Shown: piece by piece, positions 37,154 to 47,260 of the stretch
Layout of the letters: each line of letters starts with the position of its first letter
How positions within the stretch are numbered: position 1 is the stretch's first letter
Origin: Salvia splendens
Lineage: Eukaryota; Streptophyta; Magnoliopsida; Lamiales; Lamiaceae
DNA: 64,000 bases
Assembly: GCF_004379255.2 (NCBI RefSeq)
Contig: NC_056041.1
Location: forward strand, 16,337,559 to 16,401,558
Direction: 5' to 3'
Notes under the pieces: generated by a model
The model's database searches: none
What the model was told of the DNA's origin: nothing
What the model saw: the letters and a program-made list of their open reading frames with translations, nothing else
Position numbers and translations under genes: made by a program

Positions 37154-37879
37154 TGATGGGGTGCGTACTAAATAAGCCCAACAGCAATGACGGCCCATCA
37201 GCCCAAAGCCCAAGGAAGAGTATGAGTTCGGCATTACCAAAGAGTTCGGCCTCAGCCTACAGCTCGGTTGGCTCCTGCTCTCAGGTCGGCATCAAGCTCT
37301 ACTCTCAGATCGGCTACCAAAGCAGTTCGGTCTCAGTATTCGACCGAACAAGGAGTTCGGCCTCAGCCTACAGCTCGGTAAAAGCCAACCAATCAAGCTC
37401 TGCTCTCAGGTCGGCATCAAGCTCTACTCTCAGATCGGCAACCAAAGCAGTTCGGTCTCAGCATTCGACCGAACAAGGAGTTATTGGACCCATACTGGAT
37501 TTCCACAACTTCCAACACACCCACTACCACGTGGTGTCAACTCAGGCCACGATCGTAGGCCATGACCTACACTACATCCACGATCTTAGGCCATGACCTA
37601 CACGACATCCACGACTTAGTGGTGATGCAAGCCACGATCTTAGTTCAATGTATAAATAGAACTTAGATCAGATAGAAAAAGGTTAAGCTCTCTAGAGATA
37701 AAATCATATAGCAAGTCTGTGTTGTAAGCGGTAATCCCAGATCAAGCAATACAATCTTGCCCTCCCTTCTTCCCGTGGACGTAGATTTACTTCAGTAAAT
37801 CGAACCACGTAAATTCTGTGTGTTGTAGTTTTCATTCTCTACCAGCATTTACTAACATCAGAAATTCGCGGATCCATCA
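37154..37879 (+). repeat. 5' LTR of the Tat/Retand element
   Basis: Its 726 bases match 47587-48312. A block beginning GAGTTCGGCCTCAGCCTACA occurs twice with a period of about 111 bases (37242 and 37353). The TATA box TATAAATA lies at 37651-37658. Confidence 0.95.
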
Positions 37880-37880
37880 C

Positions 37881-37897
37881 TGGCGCCGTCTGTGGGA
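37881..37897 (+). other. Primer binding site
   Basis: TGGCGCCGTCTGTGGGA begins one base after the LTR. The opening TGG suits pairing with a tRNA CCA end. I do not assign the tRNA. Confidence 0.75.
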
Positions 37898-37955
37898 AAC
37901 AGAGAACAAAATTTGTGATAAAGCGAATTTTTGATCCATTTTTTCCACCCAAAAA

Positions 37956-40070
37956 ATGCATACCAGATCGCAGAGTACCCGTATTCCTGCCCGTGAGAAC
38001 CAGGAGGAAGCCAATCCATCCCATAGGTCTGGAAAACAGCCTAGGGATAAATCCACCACCAGTTCTCATGGCGAAGGAACAGGCCGCTCCAAAAATCGTC
38101 CCACTGAGTCTTCCCAGCAGCCTGATTTGAATGAGGCTGTCAAGCTGTTCTTGGCTGAGAAGCAGGATGAGTTCTTAGCCTTCCTGCAAAAGAGCCAAGA
38201 GCCGAAGACGAAAACGGAGGATTCTCCTTCCTCATCCAGACATGAAAGTCACTACCGCAGTAGTGCCGTGTCTTCCAGGAAGAAGAATCCTCAACCCCGA
38301 CATATTCCTGTTCCTCCTCGGTACCGGAATCACAGGAGAACTCAATCTCCTCCATACCGACGAGATATCGGATTCGCCGTGTACGGAGCACTGAAGACTC
38401 CGTTCTCGGACGACATCACCCGAACTCCCCTACCACAGAACTACCGAACTCCGTCGATGACTTACGACGGGCTCGTGGACCCTCACGATTTCTTGGGGCG
38501 CTATCAATATAACATGGCGAACCAGGGTCTCAACGAGGTCCACATGTGCAAGCTGTTTCCCGAGCTGCTCATCGGGAACGCGAGAAGGTGGTTCGATAGC
38601 CTCCCCCAGGGCAGCATCAGATCTTACCGAGATCTAATGGATGCCTTCCACAGGAGGTTCTTTCAGAAAGCGGAAGCCCGAATCACTTCGGCTCAGCTGC
38701 TTTCCATTCGTCAAGGTCGCGACGAAAAAATCAGCGACTTTATGACAAGATTCCACAAGGAATGCTTGCAAGTAGACGATCTCAACGATCTGCTTGTCAT
38801 CTCGGCATTCCAAAATGGAATCCTGCCCGGAGCTCTCTACAGGAAGCTCGTTGAGTGCGGTCCGCAGACAGCTCAGGAAATGTGGGACATTGCGGACCAG
38901 TACTCCCGGGCCGATGAGGCAGACCGTCGCAAACGGTCGTTAGACAGCTCATCGTCCCGAGGAGACAGGAGGAAGCCCGATCATAGCGATCAGGGACATC
39001 CTCGCCGAACTCCTTTTGGCGATCAGGGACATCCTCGCCGAACTCCTTTTGAAAGGATTCAAAGGACTCCGGTGCAAGACAGATTGGGCCCCCGTCTCAA
39101 TCCCGAGAAGCCGCCCGCTCAGTTCGTACCGCTGAACAAGCCGAGAGCGGAAATTTTCGAACTGCACTCTGACCTGTTCGAAAAGCCAAAGCGGATGACG
39201 AAATCAGCCGCGCGCCGACCCCAGGATAACTACTGCTCCTACCATCAAGACCACGGTCACGATACCGAGGAGTGCAGAAACTTGGCTGCAGGTATCGATG
39301 TTCTTGTGAGGGCAGGGACATTGAAGAAATACCAAAGCAAGCAGTCAAAGAAGAATAAGAAGCAGAGAGGTGCGAACTGCGCTCCTCAGGATCCGAAAAG
39401 GCAGCCGGATCCCGAAGACGATGACGAGCCGCAATATGATGGAGTAATCCTGACTATTGACGCTCTCCCTGCCGGGAAGACCAAGTCGTCCCTGAAGTCA
39501 GAGCGCAGAGGCTCCAATCGAGAGGAGCCAACGCATAAAAGGCTGAAGCAGGACGAAGTGATTACGTTCTCGGATGCTGATCCCGTCCCGGCCATCTCTC
39601 CTCACCAAGACGCCATTGTCATCCAAGCCGGAGTGGCAAACAAACTGATCCACAGGGTGTTTGTGGATACAGGAGCGTCAGTCAGCATTCTTTTTAAAGA
39701 GTGCTTCGACAAACTAGAAGTGGACCCAGCTCGGCTCAGTCCGGCTCCGCTTCCCCTGAAGAGCTTCGCCCAGGAGGACACCCGCCCTGAAGGTATTATC
39801 AGCCTTCCGATCACGGTGGGGAAAGCGCCTACTAGCTCCAGTACGATGATTGAGTTTTTCGTGGTGAAAGCTCGGTCCCCGTACAACGTCATCCTGGGAA
39901 GAGACTGGCTCAACACAGTTCGGGCCATTTGCTCCACTTATCACCTCACCATCAAGATCCCTACTAAAGGAGGGATAGCGGTCATCCGAGGTGACCAAAA
40001 GAGAGCAAAGGAATGTCTGCAAATTGCGCTTAGAAGTGCCGAGCATTCAGATCGGCACCACCAAGCATAG
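37956..40070 (+). CDS. gag: Gag-protease polyprotein, 704 residues
   Basis: The frame starts MHTRSQSTRIPAREN, a basic Gln-rich head. A retrotransposon gag domain spans about residues 165-310, with ARRWFDSLPQGSIRSY and F--F-HKECLQV motifs. A zinc-knuckle-like C--H--HGHDTEEC lies near residue 430. The aspartic protease follows (VDTGAS near residue 569, ILGRDWL near 645). It ends at TAG 40068-40070. The next 27 bases to the pol ATG stay in the same frame, so pol could be made by readthrough. Confidence 0.93.
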   Translation: MHTRSQSTRIPARENQEEANPSHRSGKQPRDKSTTSSHGEGTGRSKNRPTESSQQPDLNEAVKLFLAEKQDEFLAFLQKSQEPKTKTEDSPSSSRHESHYRSSAVSSRKKNPQPRHIPVPPRYRNHRRTQSPPYRRDIGFAVYGALKTPFSDDITRTPLPQNYRTPSMTYDGLVDPHDFLGRYQYNMANQGLNEVHMCKLFPELLIGNARRWFDSLPQGSIRSYRDLMDAFHRRFFQKAEARITSAQLLSIRQGRDEKISDFMTRFHKECLQVDDLNDLLVISAFQNGILPGALYRKLVECGPQTAQEMWDIADQYSRADEADRRKRSLDSSSSRGDRRKPDHSDQGHPRRTPFGDQGHPRRTPFERIQRTPVQDRLGPRLNPEKPPAQFVPLNKPRAEIFELHSDLFEKPKRMTKSAARRPQDNYCSYHQDHGHDTEECRNLAAGIDVLVRAGTLKKYQSKQSKKNKKQRGANCAPQDPKRQPDPEDDDEPQYDGVILTIDALPAGKTKSSLKSERRGSNREEPTHKRLKQDEVITFSDADPVPAISPHQDAIVIQAGVANKLIHRVFVDTGASVSILFKECFDKLEVDPARLSPAPLPLKSFAQEDTRPEGIISLPITVGKAPTSSSTMIEFFVVKARSPYNVILGRDWLNTVRAICSTYHLTIKIPTKGGIAVIRGDQKRAKECLQIALRSAEHSDRHHQA

Positions 40071-40076
40071 CAATCA
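40068..40076 (+). promoter_or_regulatory. Candidate stop-codon readthrough site between gag and pol
   Basis: The stop and next six bases read TAG CAATCA, which fits the UAG-CARYYA context known to promote readthrough in plant viral RNAs of the tobamovirus type. Pol continues in the same frame without another stop. The arrangement fits a low-level Gag-Pol fusion. Confidence 0.6.
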
Positions 40077-40097
40077 CAGCAGCCGGAGTCAGAGGCA

Positions 40098-43000
40098 ATG
40101 ACCGAAGTCATACCGGAGCCGAATTCGATGACAGTTCAGCTGTACGAAGACGATCCATCCAGAACGGTTAAGATCGGCTTCGCGGGAACGCCTCTACTTC
40201 GGGAAAAAACCATCCAGCTCCTCAAGGAGTACAAAGACGTCTTTGCATGGTCTCCGTTGGACATGACCGGAGTGCCCCCCGAGGTAATCACTCATCGTTT
40301 AAATATTGATCCTTCGGTCCGGCCGATAAAACAGAAGCAAAGACTCTTTGCGGCAGAACGAAGTCAAGTCATCCATGACGAAGTCCGTCAATTATTGAAG
40401 GCGGATGTGTTATTCGAAGTGAAGTATCCTTCGTGGGTGGCCAATCCTGTCATGATCAAGAAAAAGGAAGGAGGATGGCGGATGTGCATAGATTTCACCG
40501 ATCTAAATAAGCACTGTCCCAAAGATTGCTATCCCCTTCCGAACATAGATAAAAAAGTAGAAGCTCTGATAGGCTTTGAAATTTTTTGTTTTCTTGATCT
40601 ATACAAAGGATACCATCAGGTTTTAATGGATGAGATTGACGCTTCAAAAACGGCCTTCATTACTGATTTCGGCATTTTCGCTTATAAAAAGATGCCATTC
40701 GGTTTAAAGAATGCCGGAGCCACTTATCAAAGGATGGTAGACAAGCTTTTTCGGCACCTGATTGGAAAGGAGGTCGAAGTGTATGTTGACGATATAGTCG
40801 TCAAGAGCAAAAGCACCTCGGAGTACGAGCACAACCTCAAGTCCACTCTCAACGTGCTCAAGAAAGCCAACCTCAAACTTAATCCCCAAAAGTGTACCTT
40901 TTTGGTAGATTCGGGAAAGTTTCTGGGTTGTTGGGTTTCAAAGGACGGACTCAAGGCAAACCCCTCAAAAGTTCAAGTCGTTCAGAATATGGCAATGCCG
41001 AAGTCCATACATGACGTGCAAAGGCTAACCGGATGTCTAGCCGCACTGAATCGATTCCTTTCCCAAGCAGCCGAAAAGCAACTGCCGTTCTTCAAGGTGT
41101 TGAAAAAGGCACCAAAGTTCGAGTGGGGAGCCGAGCAGAAAAAGGCCTTTGACGAGCTCAAAAGTTATCTAGCCGAGCTTCCTATTCTCTCTGCTCCAAC
41201 CGAAGCCGAAGAAATATTCTTATACTTAGCGGCATCGAATCAAACCATCAGCGCGGTGCTTATACGAGAAGAAGGCCTAAAGCAGCTTCCCATCTATTTT
41301 ACAAGCCGAGCATTAAGAGGTCCAGAAACCAGGTATCAACCTCTGGAAAAGATTGCTCTAGCATTAGTAAATGCAGCAAGGAGACTGCGGCCATACTTCT
41401 ATGCTCACAAGGTATGCGTCTTAACTGATCTGCCACTTCGGCAAGTGTTGACCAAACCAGAAGCATCAGGCAGAATCGCCAAGTGGGCTATAGAGTTGGG
41501 AGAGCACACAATTGAATATCTACCTCGGAAAGCCATCAAGGGACAAGCCTTGGCAGATTTTCTTGCAGAAGCAAAGTTCGATCAAGCAATTCCTGTTATT
41601 GCCGAACAGAAGAATTCTGCCAATGCCGAACTAGCACAGCCCTTGGAATCCGAAGTAGAACCGCCGGACTGCTGGAGCGGATTCGTAGATGGAGCTTCAA
41701 ACAAGATGGGAAGTGGAGCTGGTATTCTACTTGTCGCTCCCGACGGACACGAGGTAACCTACTCACTTCGGTTCCTATTCCCCACTACTAATAATGAAGC
41801 TGAGTACGAAGCCCTCCTGGCCGGACTCCAGTTAGCGCAAAGTCTGCTCGTCAAATCTCTCAAAGTCCATTGTGATTCACAAGTCATAGTAAATCACATG
41901 TTGGGTACAAGTGAAGCTCGTGACGAGAGAATGAAGAAGTATTTGGACAAAGCGCAAAGCATCAGCCGAAGTTTCTCCTATTTTCGGATAATCCGCATTC
42001 CCAGAGCGGAAAATAGCCGAGCAGATACCTTAAGTAAGTTGGCCTCAGATCCGAGCTCAAAGGCGGAAGAATTAATGCATCGAAGCATTGATGAAGCCGA
42101 GGTACATTCAGTATCCAGCTCGCCGAACTGGATGACGCCGATCTTGCAGTATCTGGATCAAGGACAATTGCCCGAGGATAAGAGAGAAGCTCGGAAGATC
42201 ACGTGCCGAGCACTTCGGTACGAACTTCATGAAGGAGTCCTCTTTAGAAAGTCTTACCTCCAGCCGTTATTGCGGTGCGTAGGACCAGAAGAGACGGACT
42301 ACATCCTCAGAGAAGTTCATGAAGGATCGTGCGGTAGCCACATCGGAGCCAGAGCTTTAGCTAAAAAAGTTCTGAGATGGGGATATTATTGGCCAACCAT
42401 GGTACAAGAGGCAGTGCAGCTCGTCAAGAAGTGTAAGAAGTGCCAAATTCATGCAAATGTCCCAAGGATGCCGCAGACCGATCTATACACTATGCAAAGC
42501 CCTTGGCCTTTCATGCAATGGGGCATAGACATAGTGGGACCACTTCCTCAAGCTCCTCGGCAAATGAAATTCCTTATCGTTGCCGTGGACTACTTCACGA
42601 AGTGGGTGGAGGCTGAACCATTAGCTACGATAACGAGCTCAAAGGCATTGGACTTCGTCTGGAAGAACATAGTGTGCCGATTTGGCATACCCCACATCCT
42701 CATCTCGGATAATGGGACTCAGTTCACCGACAAGACGTTCAAGAATTGGTGCCAAGAGCTGAACATTCAACAGCGGTTCACTTCGGTCTCCCATCCCCAA
42801 GCAAACGGACAAACGGAAGTAACGAACCGGATTCTGGTGAAAGGGTTAAAAGCTCGGTTAGAACAAGCCAAAGGACAATGGGTAGAAAATCTCCCTCAAG
42901 TCCTATGGTCCTACCGAACTACACCCAAAACCTCCAACGGTGAAACTCCGTATAGTCTGGTGTACGGCACTGAAGCCGTAATTCCAGTGGAGATCGGCGT

Positions 43001-43361
43001 ACCCAGTCCCCGAACTCTAAATTTCTCCTCAGAAATGAATGACGACGGACTGAGAGCAGAACTAGATCTCGCCGAAGAAAGAAGAGAATTGGCGTGCATA
43101 AAAGCAGCCAAGTATAAGGAGCAAGTAGCCCGGTATTATAACCAAAGGGTGAAAAAGCTTCAATTTCAAGTGGGAGATCTCGTCTTGAGAATCAACGAAG
43201 TAAGCCGAGCAGAAAAGCTGGGCAAACTCGAACCCACATGGGAGGGTCCATATCGGGTGTCAGAAGTCCTCGGCAAAGGATCTTATAAATTGACTCACAT
43301 GTCAGGAGAACAAGTACCCCGAACATGGCACGTCTCCAACCTCAAGAAGTTCCACTTGTAA
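40098..43361 (+). CDS. pol: Pol: reverse transcriptase, two RNase H domains, integrase, 1087 residues
   Basis: The RT carries YVDDIVV at about residue 228 and KMPFGLKNAGATYQRMV before it. The first RNase H follows the RT. A second, archaeal-type RNase H starts near residue 525 (WSGFVDGASN, NNEAEYEALLAGL, HCDSQVIVNH), the mark of the Tat lineage. Integrase has an HHCC zinc domain (CKKCQIHA near 780), then the DDE core (GIDIVGPLPQ, ISDNGTQF, HPQANGQTE), and ends in a GPY-type region with LEPTWEGPYRV. The first ATG is at 40098, but translation probably enters by readthrough of the gag stop. No lesion is visible. Confidence 0.95.
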   Translation: MTEVIPEPNSMTVQLYEDDPSRTVKIGFAGTPLLREKTIQLLKEYKDVFAWSPLDMTGVPPEVITHRLNIDPSVRPIKQKQRLFAAERSQVIHDEVRQLLKADVLFEVKYPSWVANPVMIKKKEGGWRMCIDFTDLNKHCPKDCYPLPNIDKKVEALIGFEIFCFLDLYKGYHQVLMDEIDASKTAFITDFGIFAYKKMPFGLKNAGATYQRMVDKLFRHLIGKEVEVYVDDIVVKSKSTSEYEHNLKSTLNVLKKANLKLNPQKCTFLVDSGKFLGCWVSKDGLKANPSKVQVVQNMAMPKSIHDVQRLTGCLAALNRFLSQAAEKQLPFFKVLKKAPKFEWGAEQKKAFDELKSYLAELPILSAPTEAEEIFLYLAASNQTISAVLIREEGLKQLPIYFTSRALRGPETRYQPLEKIALALVNAARRLRPYFYAHKVCVLTDLPLRQVLTKPEASGRIAKWAIELGEHTIEYLPRKAIKGQALADFLAEAKFDQAIPVIAEQKNSANAELAQPLESEVEPPDCWSGFVDGASNKMGSGAGILLVAPDGHEVTYSLRFLFPTTNNEAEYEALLAGLQLAQSLLVKSLKVHCDSQVIVNHMLGTSEARDERMKKYLDKAQSISRSFSYFRIIRIPRAENSRADTLSKLASDPSSKAEELMHRSIDEAEVHSVSSSPNWMTPILQYLDQGQLPEDKREARKITCRALRYELHEGVLFRKSYLQPLLRCVGPEETDYILREVHEGSCGSHIGARALAKKVLRWGYYWPTMVQEAVQLVKKCKKCQIHANVPRMPQTDLYTMQSPWPFMQWGIDIVGPLPQAPRQMKFLIVAVDYFTKWVEAEPLATITSSKALDFVWKNIVCRFGIPHILISDNGTQFTDKTFKNWCQELNIQQRFTSVSHPQANGQTEVTNRILVKGLKARLEQAKGQWVENLPQVLWSYRTTPKTSNGETPYSLVYGTEAVIPVEIGVPSPRTLNFSSEMNDDGLRAELDLAEERRELACIKAAKYKEQVARYYNQRVKKLQFQVGDLVLRINEVSRAEKLGKLEPTWEGPYRVSEVLGKGSYKLTHMSGEQVPRTWHVSNLKKFHL

Positions 43362-43457
43362 GAGACAAAAGTCCGGTCAGTCCGTCTCGTGTCTAGTTCG
43401 GTCATAGGGGTATATGTTTTTATTTGTTTGTTTCTTACTTGTACCTTTTACTTGTCG

Positions 43458-43462
<5 letters not shown>

Positions 43463-43493
<31 letters not shown>
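43463..43493 (+). repeat. Poly(A) tract after pol
   Basis: An uninterrupted run of about 31 A begins 100 bases after the pol stop. It may be slippage or a purine-rich priming tract. Reading frames across it are artefacts. Confidence 0.9.
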
Positions 43494-43495
<2 letters not shown>

Positions 43496-43639
43496 TTTAA
43501 AGTTTTTTTCCTTCGTCTTTTTCCTTTTTTTCTCTATGTGTTTTGTCTCTATGTGCTTGTCGTCTCTTACAAATGGTACCAAGGTATATCGTTCTTTAAG
43601 GACTGATCCCCTTTTTTAGATCGATTATTAAAGACTATT

Positions 43640-44230
43640 GTGAGTCCAAGCTTCTAAGGAGGATATAAGACCACAATTCAGCTTAACAAGCAGTCCGTCT
43701 GAAACGAACTGCAATAAGCCAACGATTGTGAGTCCAAGCTTCCAAGGAGGATACAAGACCGCAATTCAGCTTAACAAGCACTTCGTCTGAAACGAACTGC
43801 AATAAGGGAAAGTCCGATCCACGCGATAAACCTCGCCGAATTAGGACGACCAAGTTCGGTCAAAGAAGTTTACCTCATAAGACCGGGGACGACCATGTCT
43901 AGTCAAAGAGGTTTACTGCATAAGACCACTTCGGTTAACTGGGAAAGTCCGATCCACGCGATAAAACTCGCTGAATTAGGACAAGGGAAAGTTCGATCCC
44001 GGCGACAAAAATCGCCAAATTAGAACACAAACCAAGTCCGGTCAAAGATGTTTATTTCATCAGACCAAAGACGAGTCCGGTCAAAGATGTTTATTTCATC
44101 AGACCAAAGACGAGTCCGGTCTAAGATGTTTATTTCATCAGACCAAAGACGAGTCCGGTCAAAGATGTTTATTTCATCAGACCAAAGACGAGTCCGGTCA
44201 AAGATGTTTATTTCATCAGACCAAGGACCA
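43640..44230. repeat. Spacer minisatellites of the Tat element
   Basis: Several tandem families fill the spacer. A roughly 88 bp unit beginning TGTGAGTCCAAGCTTC occurs twice from 43640. A GAAAGTCCGATCCACGCGAT unit recurs at about 43807 and 43941. A 39 bp unit containing GTCCGGTCAAAGATG occurs about five times at 44034-44230. The 39 bp period keeps both strands open, giving spurious repeated peptides. Tandem repeats here are typical of Tat elements. Confidence 0.88.
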
Positions 44231-44403
44231 AGTCCGGTCAAAGAAGTTTACTTCATAAGACCGAGGACGAGTACGATGAAATTTTTTCGCTAAGCTGTAA
44301 ATACAGTGTTAGAAGCGAAAACAAAATTTCATTTTTCAAATCTTGTTCGGCATACAACTCAGCTACCCTACAAAATGGCGTTACGCTATTACAAAGGACT
44401 ATT

Positions 44404-45192
44404 CTACTGTCCAGGGTTGCTGAAGTTAAGCCACCTATCTGCAAAATCCTCTGGAAGCCGAGTTCGGTTGTTCCGAGCAGATGAAGAATAAGCAGGTCGA
44501 CGAGATGCTATCCTCGACCCAACACCTCTTCCGCGAGCCCCAGAAGCTCTAACCCCTCGGCGATGAAGAGTCTCTGCAATAAGCATCTGCTGATCTTGCT
44601 CGCTCATAGTCACAACTCCTCGGCGAATTTCAGTCCGTCCCTGTCTTGACGATTCCGGTTGCTCCTGAGCCCGTTCTCGTCTTGACGTTTCCGGCTGTTC
44701 CGGAGTTCGTTGTTGACTTGGAGTAGGATTTTGAACAAGGGAACCAGAGGCTTGATCTGGAGTGCGAGCATCTGTTGGCGGGAAATGCCTAAGGAATCTC
44801 TCGATTGCGGGACGCCGGGAAAGAATGATGTCGTACCGAGAAGCCCAGCGCCGTAAGGATTTCACAACTTGTTGGCAAGCCGAGCTCTCCAGCGCATTGT
44901 TCCTCCGGAGTACATGATATTCCTCCCACAGTTCGTCAACTCGACTCTGAACATCTGATATGGTCACTCCCCCGCGCACACGGATGTAATCCTCGTACGC
45001 AGTCCTCTCAGCAATAGTCGTATTCAGCTCGGCCTCCAGATCCTTCTTATCGGACTCTAAGTCCTTATTATCGGCCTCCAGCTTCACTAAACGAGCCAGA
45101 AGCTCGTCATTCTTCGTCTGATCGGCTATAGCTCTTTTCTCAGCTTCGTCTAAAGCCGAAGAGTACAGCCGTTTCCAGTGAAGTATCTCCAT
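44404..45192 (-). CDS. Second antisense reading frame, 262 residues, coiled coil
   Basis: It begins MEILHWKRLYSSALDEAEKR, followed by a Leu/Lys/Glu-rich coiled coil to about residue 70. A central part carries SRVDELWEEYHVLRR and a polar, Arg/Gln-rich tail. It lies downstream of the antisense PF04195-type gene on the same strand and may be its last exon(s) or a separate product. The family is not recognised. Confidence 0.55.
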   Translation of the reverse strand: MEILHWKRLYSSALDEAEKRAIADQTKNDELLARLVKLEADNKDLESDKKDLEAELNTTIAERTAYEDYIRVRGGVTISDVQSRVDELWEEYHVLRRNNALESSACQQVVKSLRRWASRYDIILSRRPAIERFLRHFPPTDARTPDQASGSLVQNPTPSQQRTPEQPETSRRERAQEQPESSRQGRTEIRRGVVTMSEQDQQMLIAETLHRRGVRASGARGRGVGSRIASRRPAYSSSARNNRTRLPEDFADRWLNFSNPGQ

Positions 45193-45394
45193 CTCCTTGA
45201 GTACAAAGCAGCTATATTAGTTCGGCAGCTGTACCGAGCAGATAGTAAAATACAACAAGAATAAAGGCGAGTATGAAAAGCTATACGAAGACAAGTGTAG
45301 AGAATTTTTCATTCACAAGGAAAATTTTTTACACTAGGAGGGCTTCAAGGCCATTTTACAAAGAAGAAACTAGACTAAGAGAAGGGAGACGAAA

Positions 45395-47260
45395 TCATAC
45401 TCCGCCAGCTTCGTCTCCGGCTCCTTGGTCTGGTTCAGCTTCTTTCTCCTGAGCTACCTCAGCCTCGGCCTCGCATCCTGCCGGCCTCGCCTCCGCCTCC
45501 TGATCGGCTTCCTTCTCCGGATGCCCGGCCCGCTCGACTTCGGCCTCCAGCTCCAGCGGCTCGGCCTCACCCTCTCCGTTGTAAGTCGAAGCGGGTGAAA
45601 CGGGTCCCACGGAGGCAAAGATAGCCTCCAGGTTCTCGTCCCGATCAGCTCGACAACTCCGGACTCGGTCTGCAGAAAGCAGGACCGAGGATGAAGCGAG
45701 CTCCTCAAGGAGCGGCAGATTCTGAAGCCGAGCTGCTATCTCTCGGCTGTACAGAGGCAGCACGACGTCGGCCCCCTGCTCGCCCTTATCGGTAATTAGC
45801 CTTACCAGACTACCGACAAAGGCCGAGAACTGGCTGCTCAAAAAGAGTTTCTCCGTGTAAACACGGAGAGCCTCCCCCTGGGCAGCCACGGCGGCAGCCT
45901 CCTTCTGAGCTTCCCGGTGCTTCGTCTGCTCTTGCAGGATGATGAGCTGGTTTTTGGCTGACCGGGCTTCATCCTGAGCCGAGATCCTAGCAGCTCGGGC
46001 CCTCTCAAATTTGGCCTCAGCCTGTTCGGCCACACTACGAGCAAGATGCAACTCCTTCTGCATCTCCTCGTAGTCGTGGGATGCTTTGGAGAGCTCCACG
46101 GAGACGAGCTTGGCTCTCTGAAGATGAACAAGGAAAAAACTCAACAGAATGGCCATCAAAAAATGTGGAAAAGAAGCCAAGTCAGAAAGCTTACCTCCAC
46201 AAAATTCGTCGGCCATTGAAAAGGCTCGGGGACGTGTTCCGGGATGTCTGCAACCACCTCGGAGATGACCAGGTCTTTCCCCGGCACTCTTGGGGACTCA
46301 TGAAATTTCCCCTTCCCTTTAGCCGAACACGACTCCGGCTCTTTCGGATCCGAAGAAGAGGTTCTTTGCCTCTTCGGATTCTTCTCGGCTTCAGACGCCG
46401 AGCGAGGGGCTCTCTGCCTCTCCGGCTCCACAAGCTCGGAGGACTTTCGGATAGCCTTGTTCAGCATATACACTGCCAAAAAGTAAGAAAGCAAGGTTAG
46501 TTTTCTTCGTTAAAGCAGTAGAGCATAAAGATAAAGAGAAATCCTCACCCTCGGCCTCTTCGTCCGAAGACGAGATGTCGAACACGACGTCGCCCTTGAC
46601 GAGCTCAGACTCCGTGTATTGTTTCCTAACTATGGGAATCTTGTTGAGCTCGCCATCGAGCTCGTCCAACGGTTCAGGCCGAGGATGACGGATAACGGAC
46701 TTCGGCCCTCTCCAGGGAAAACTAGGAGCCGCGGTCCTATCATAGTAGAAGAAGCGGTTTTGCCACTTCGGCCACTTCGTTTTACAAAAGGCCCTAAAGG
46801 GCTGTACAGGGATCAAGTAAAACCAAGACCCCTTCCTCTTAAATTGAAAGAATTTAAGGATCGCCTTCAAAGACAAATCCCTTCCTAACCTACGGAGTTC
46901 GGCAGCGAAGGCCGACAAGTGCCTCCAGGAGTTCGGAGTCACCTGGCCTAAAGGAAGCTGAAAAAAATCTAGTAAATCTATAAAGGCAGAAGGGAGGGGG
47001 AAACGAAGCCCGCATTCTAAGCAGGCCTCGTACACGGTGGCATAACCCTCCGGCGGGGAGTCAGCCCTATGATCACCGTCAGGTACCACCGCCTTCCCCC
47101 CAGGAAAAAAGTATTTTTCGGGTAGGGATATCACAGTATCCTTACTCAAAATACTATGGAAATACTCTACGGTCTTCTCCCCGGACTCTTTCCGGCCAGA
47201 AGACCCCTTACCGCCTCTCCTAACGCTACCCGACTCCGAAGAAGAAGAAGAAGAAGACAT
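45395..47260 (-). CDS. Antisense three-exon gene of the Tat element, PF04195-like, 570 residues
   Basis: Exons at 46549-47260, 46195-46472 and 45395-46117 join with GT/AG borders to 1713 bases, an exact multiple of three. Exon 1 begins with a Ser run. It carries the plant gypsy-associated PF04195 motif (GYATVYEACLECGLRFPLP, LGQVTPNSWRHLSAF), followed by WP-W--RFFY. Exon 2 is basic and polar with nuclear-signal-like KRQR. Exon 3 is a long coiled coil (residues about 335-420) with a Glu/Ala-rich acidic tail. Such antisense frames are known in Tat/Ogre elements; their role is unsettled. The second Tat copy starts the same gene at 63600. The splicing is my prediction. Confidence 0.75.

Noticed and set aside
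37153..37596. 147-codon frame spanning the Tat LTR start, repeated at 47587
   Set aside because: Created by an in-frame duplicated block in the LTR; no protein domain.
43463..43493. Poly(A) tract as the tail of a retroposed copy
   Set aside because: It lies inside the Tat element between pol and the spacer, with no retroposon body or flanking duplication.
44048..44293. Repeated peptide MFISSDQRRVRSK
   Set aside because: By-product of the 39 bp minisatellite, which is open in both strands.
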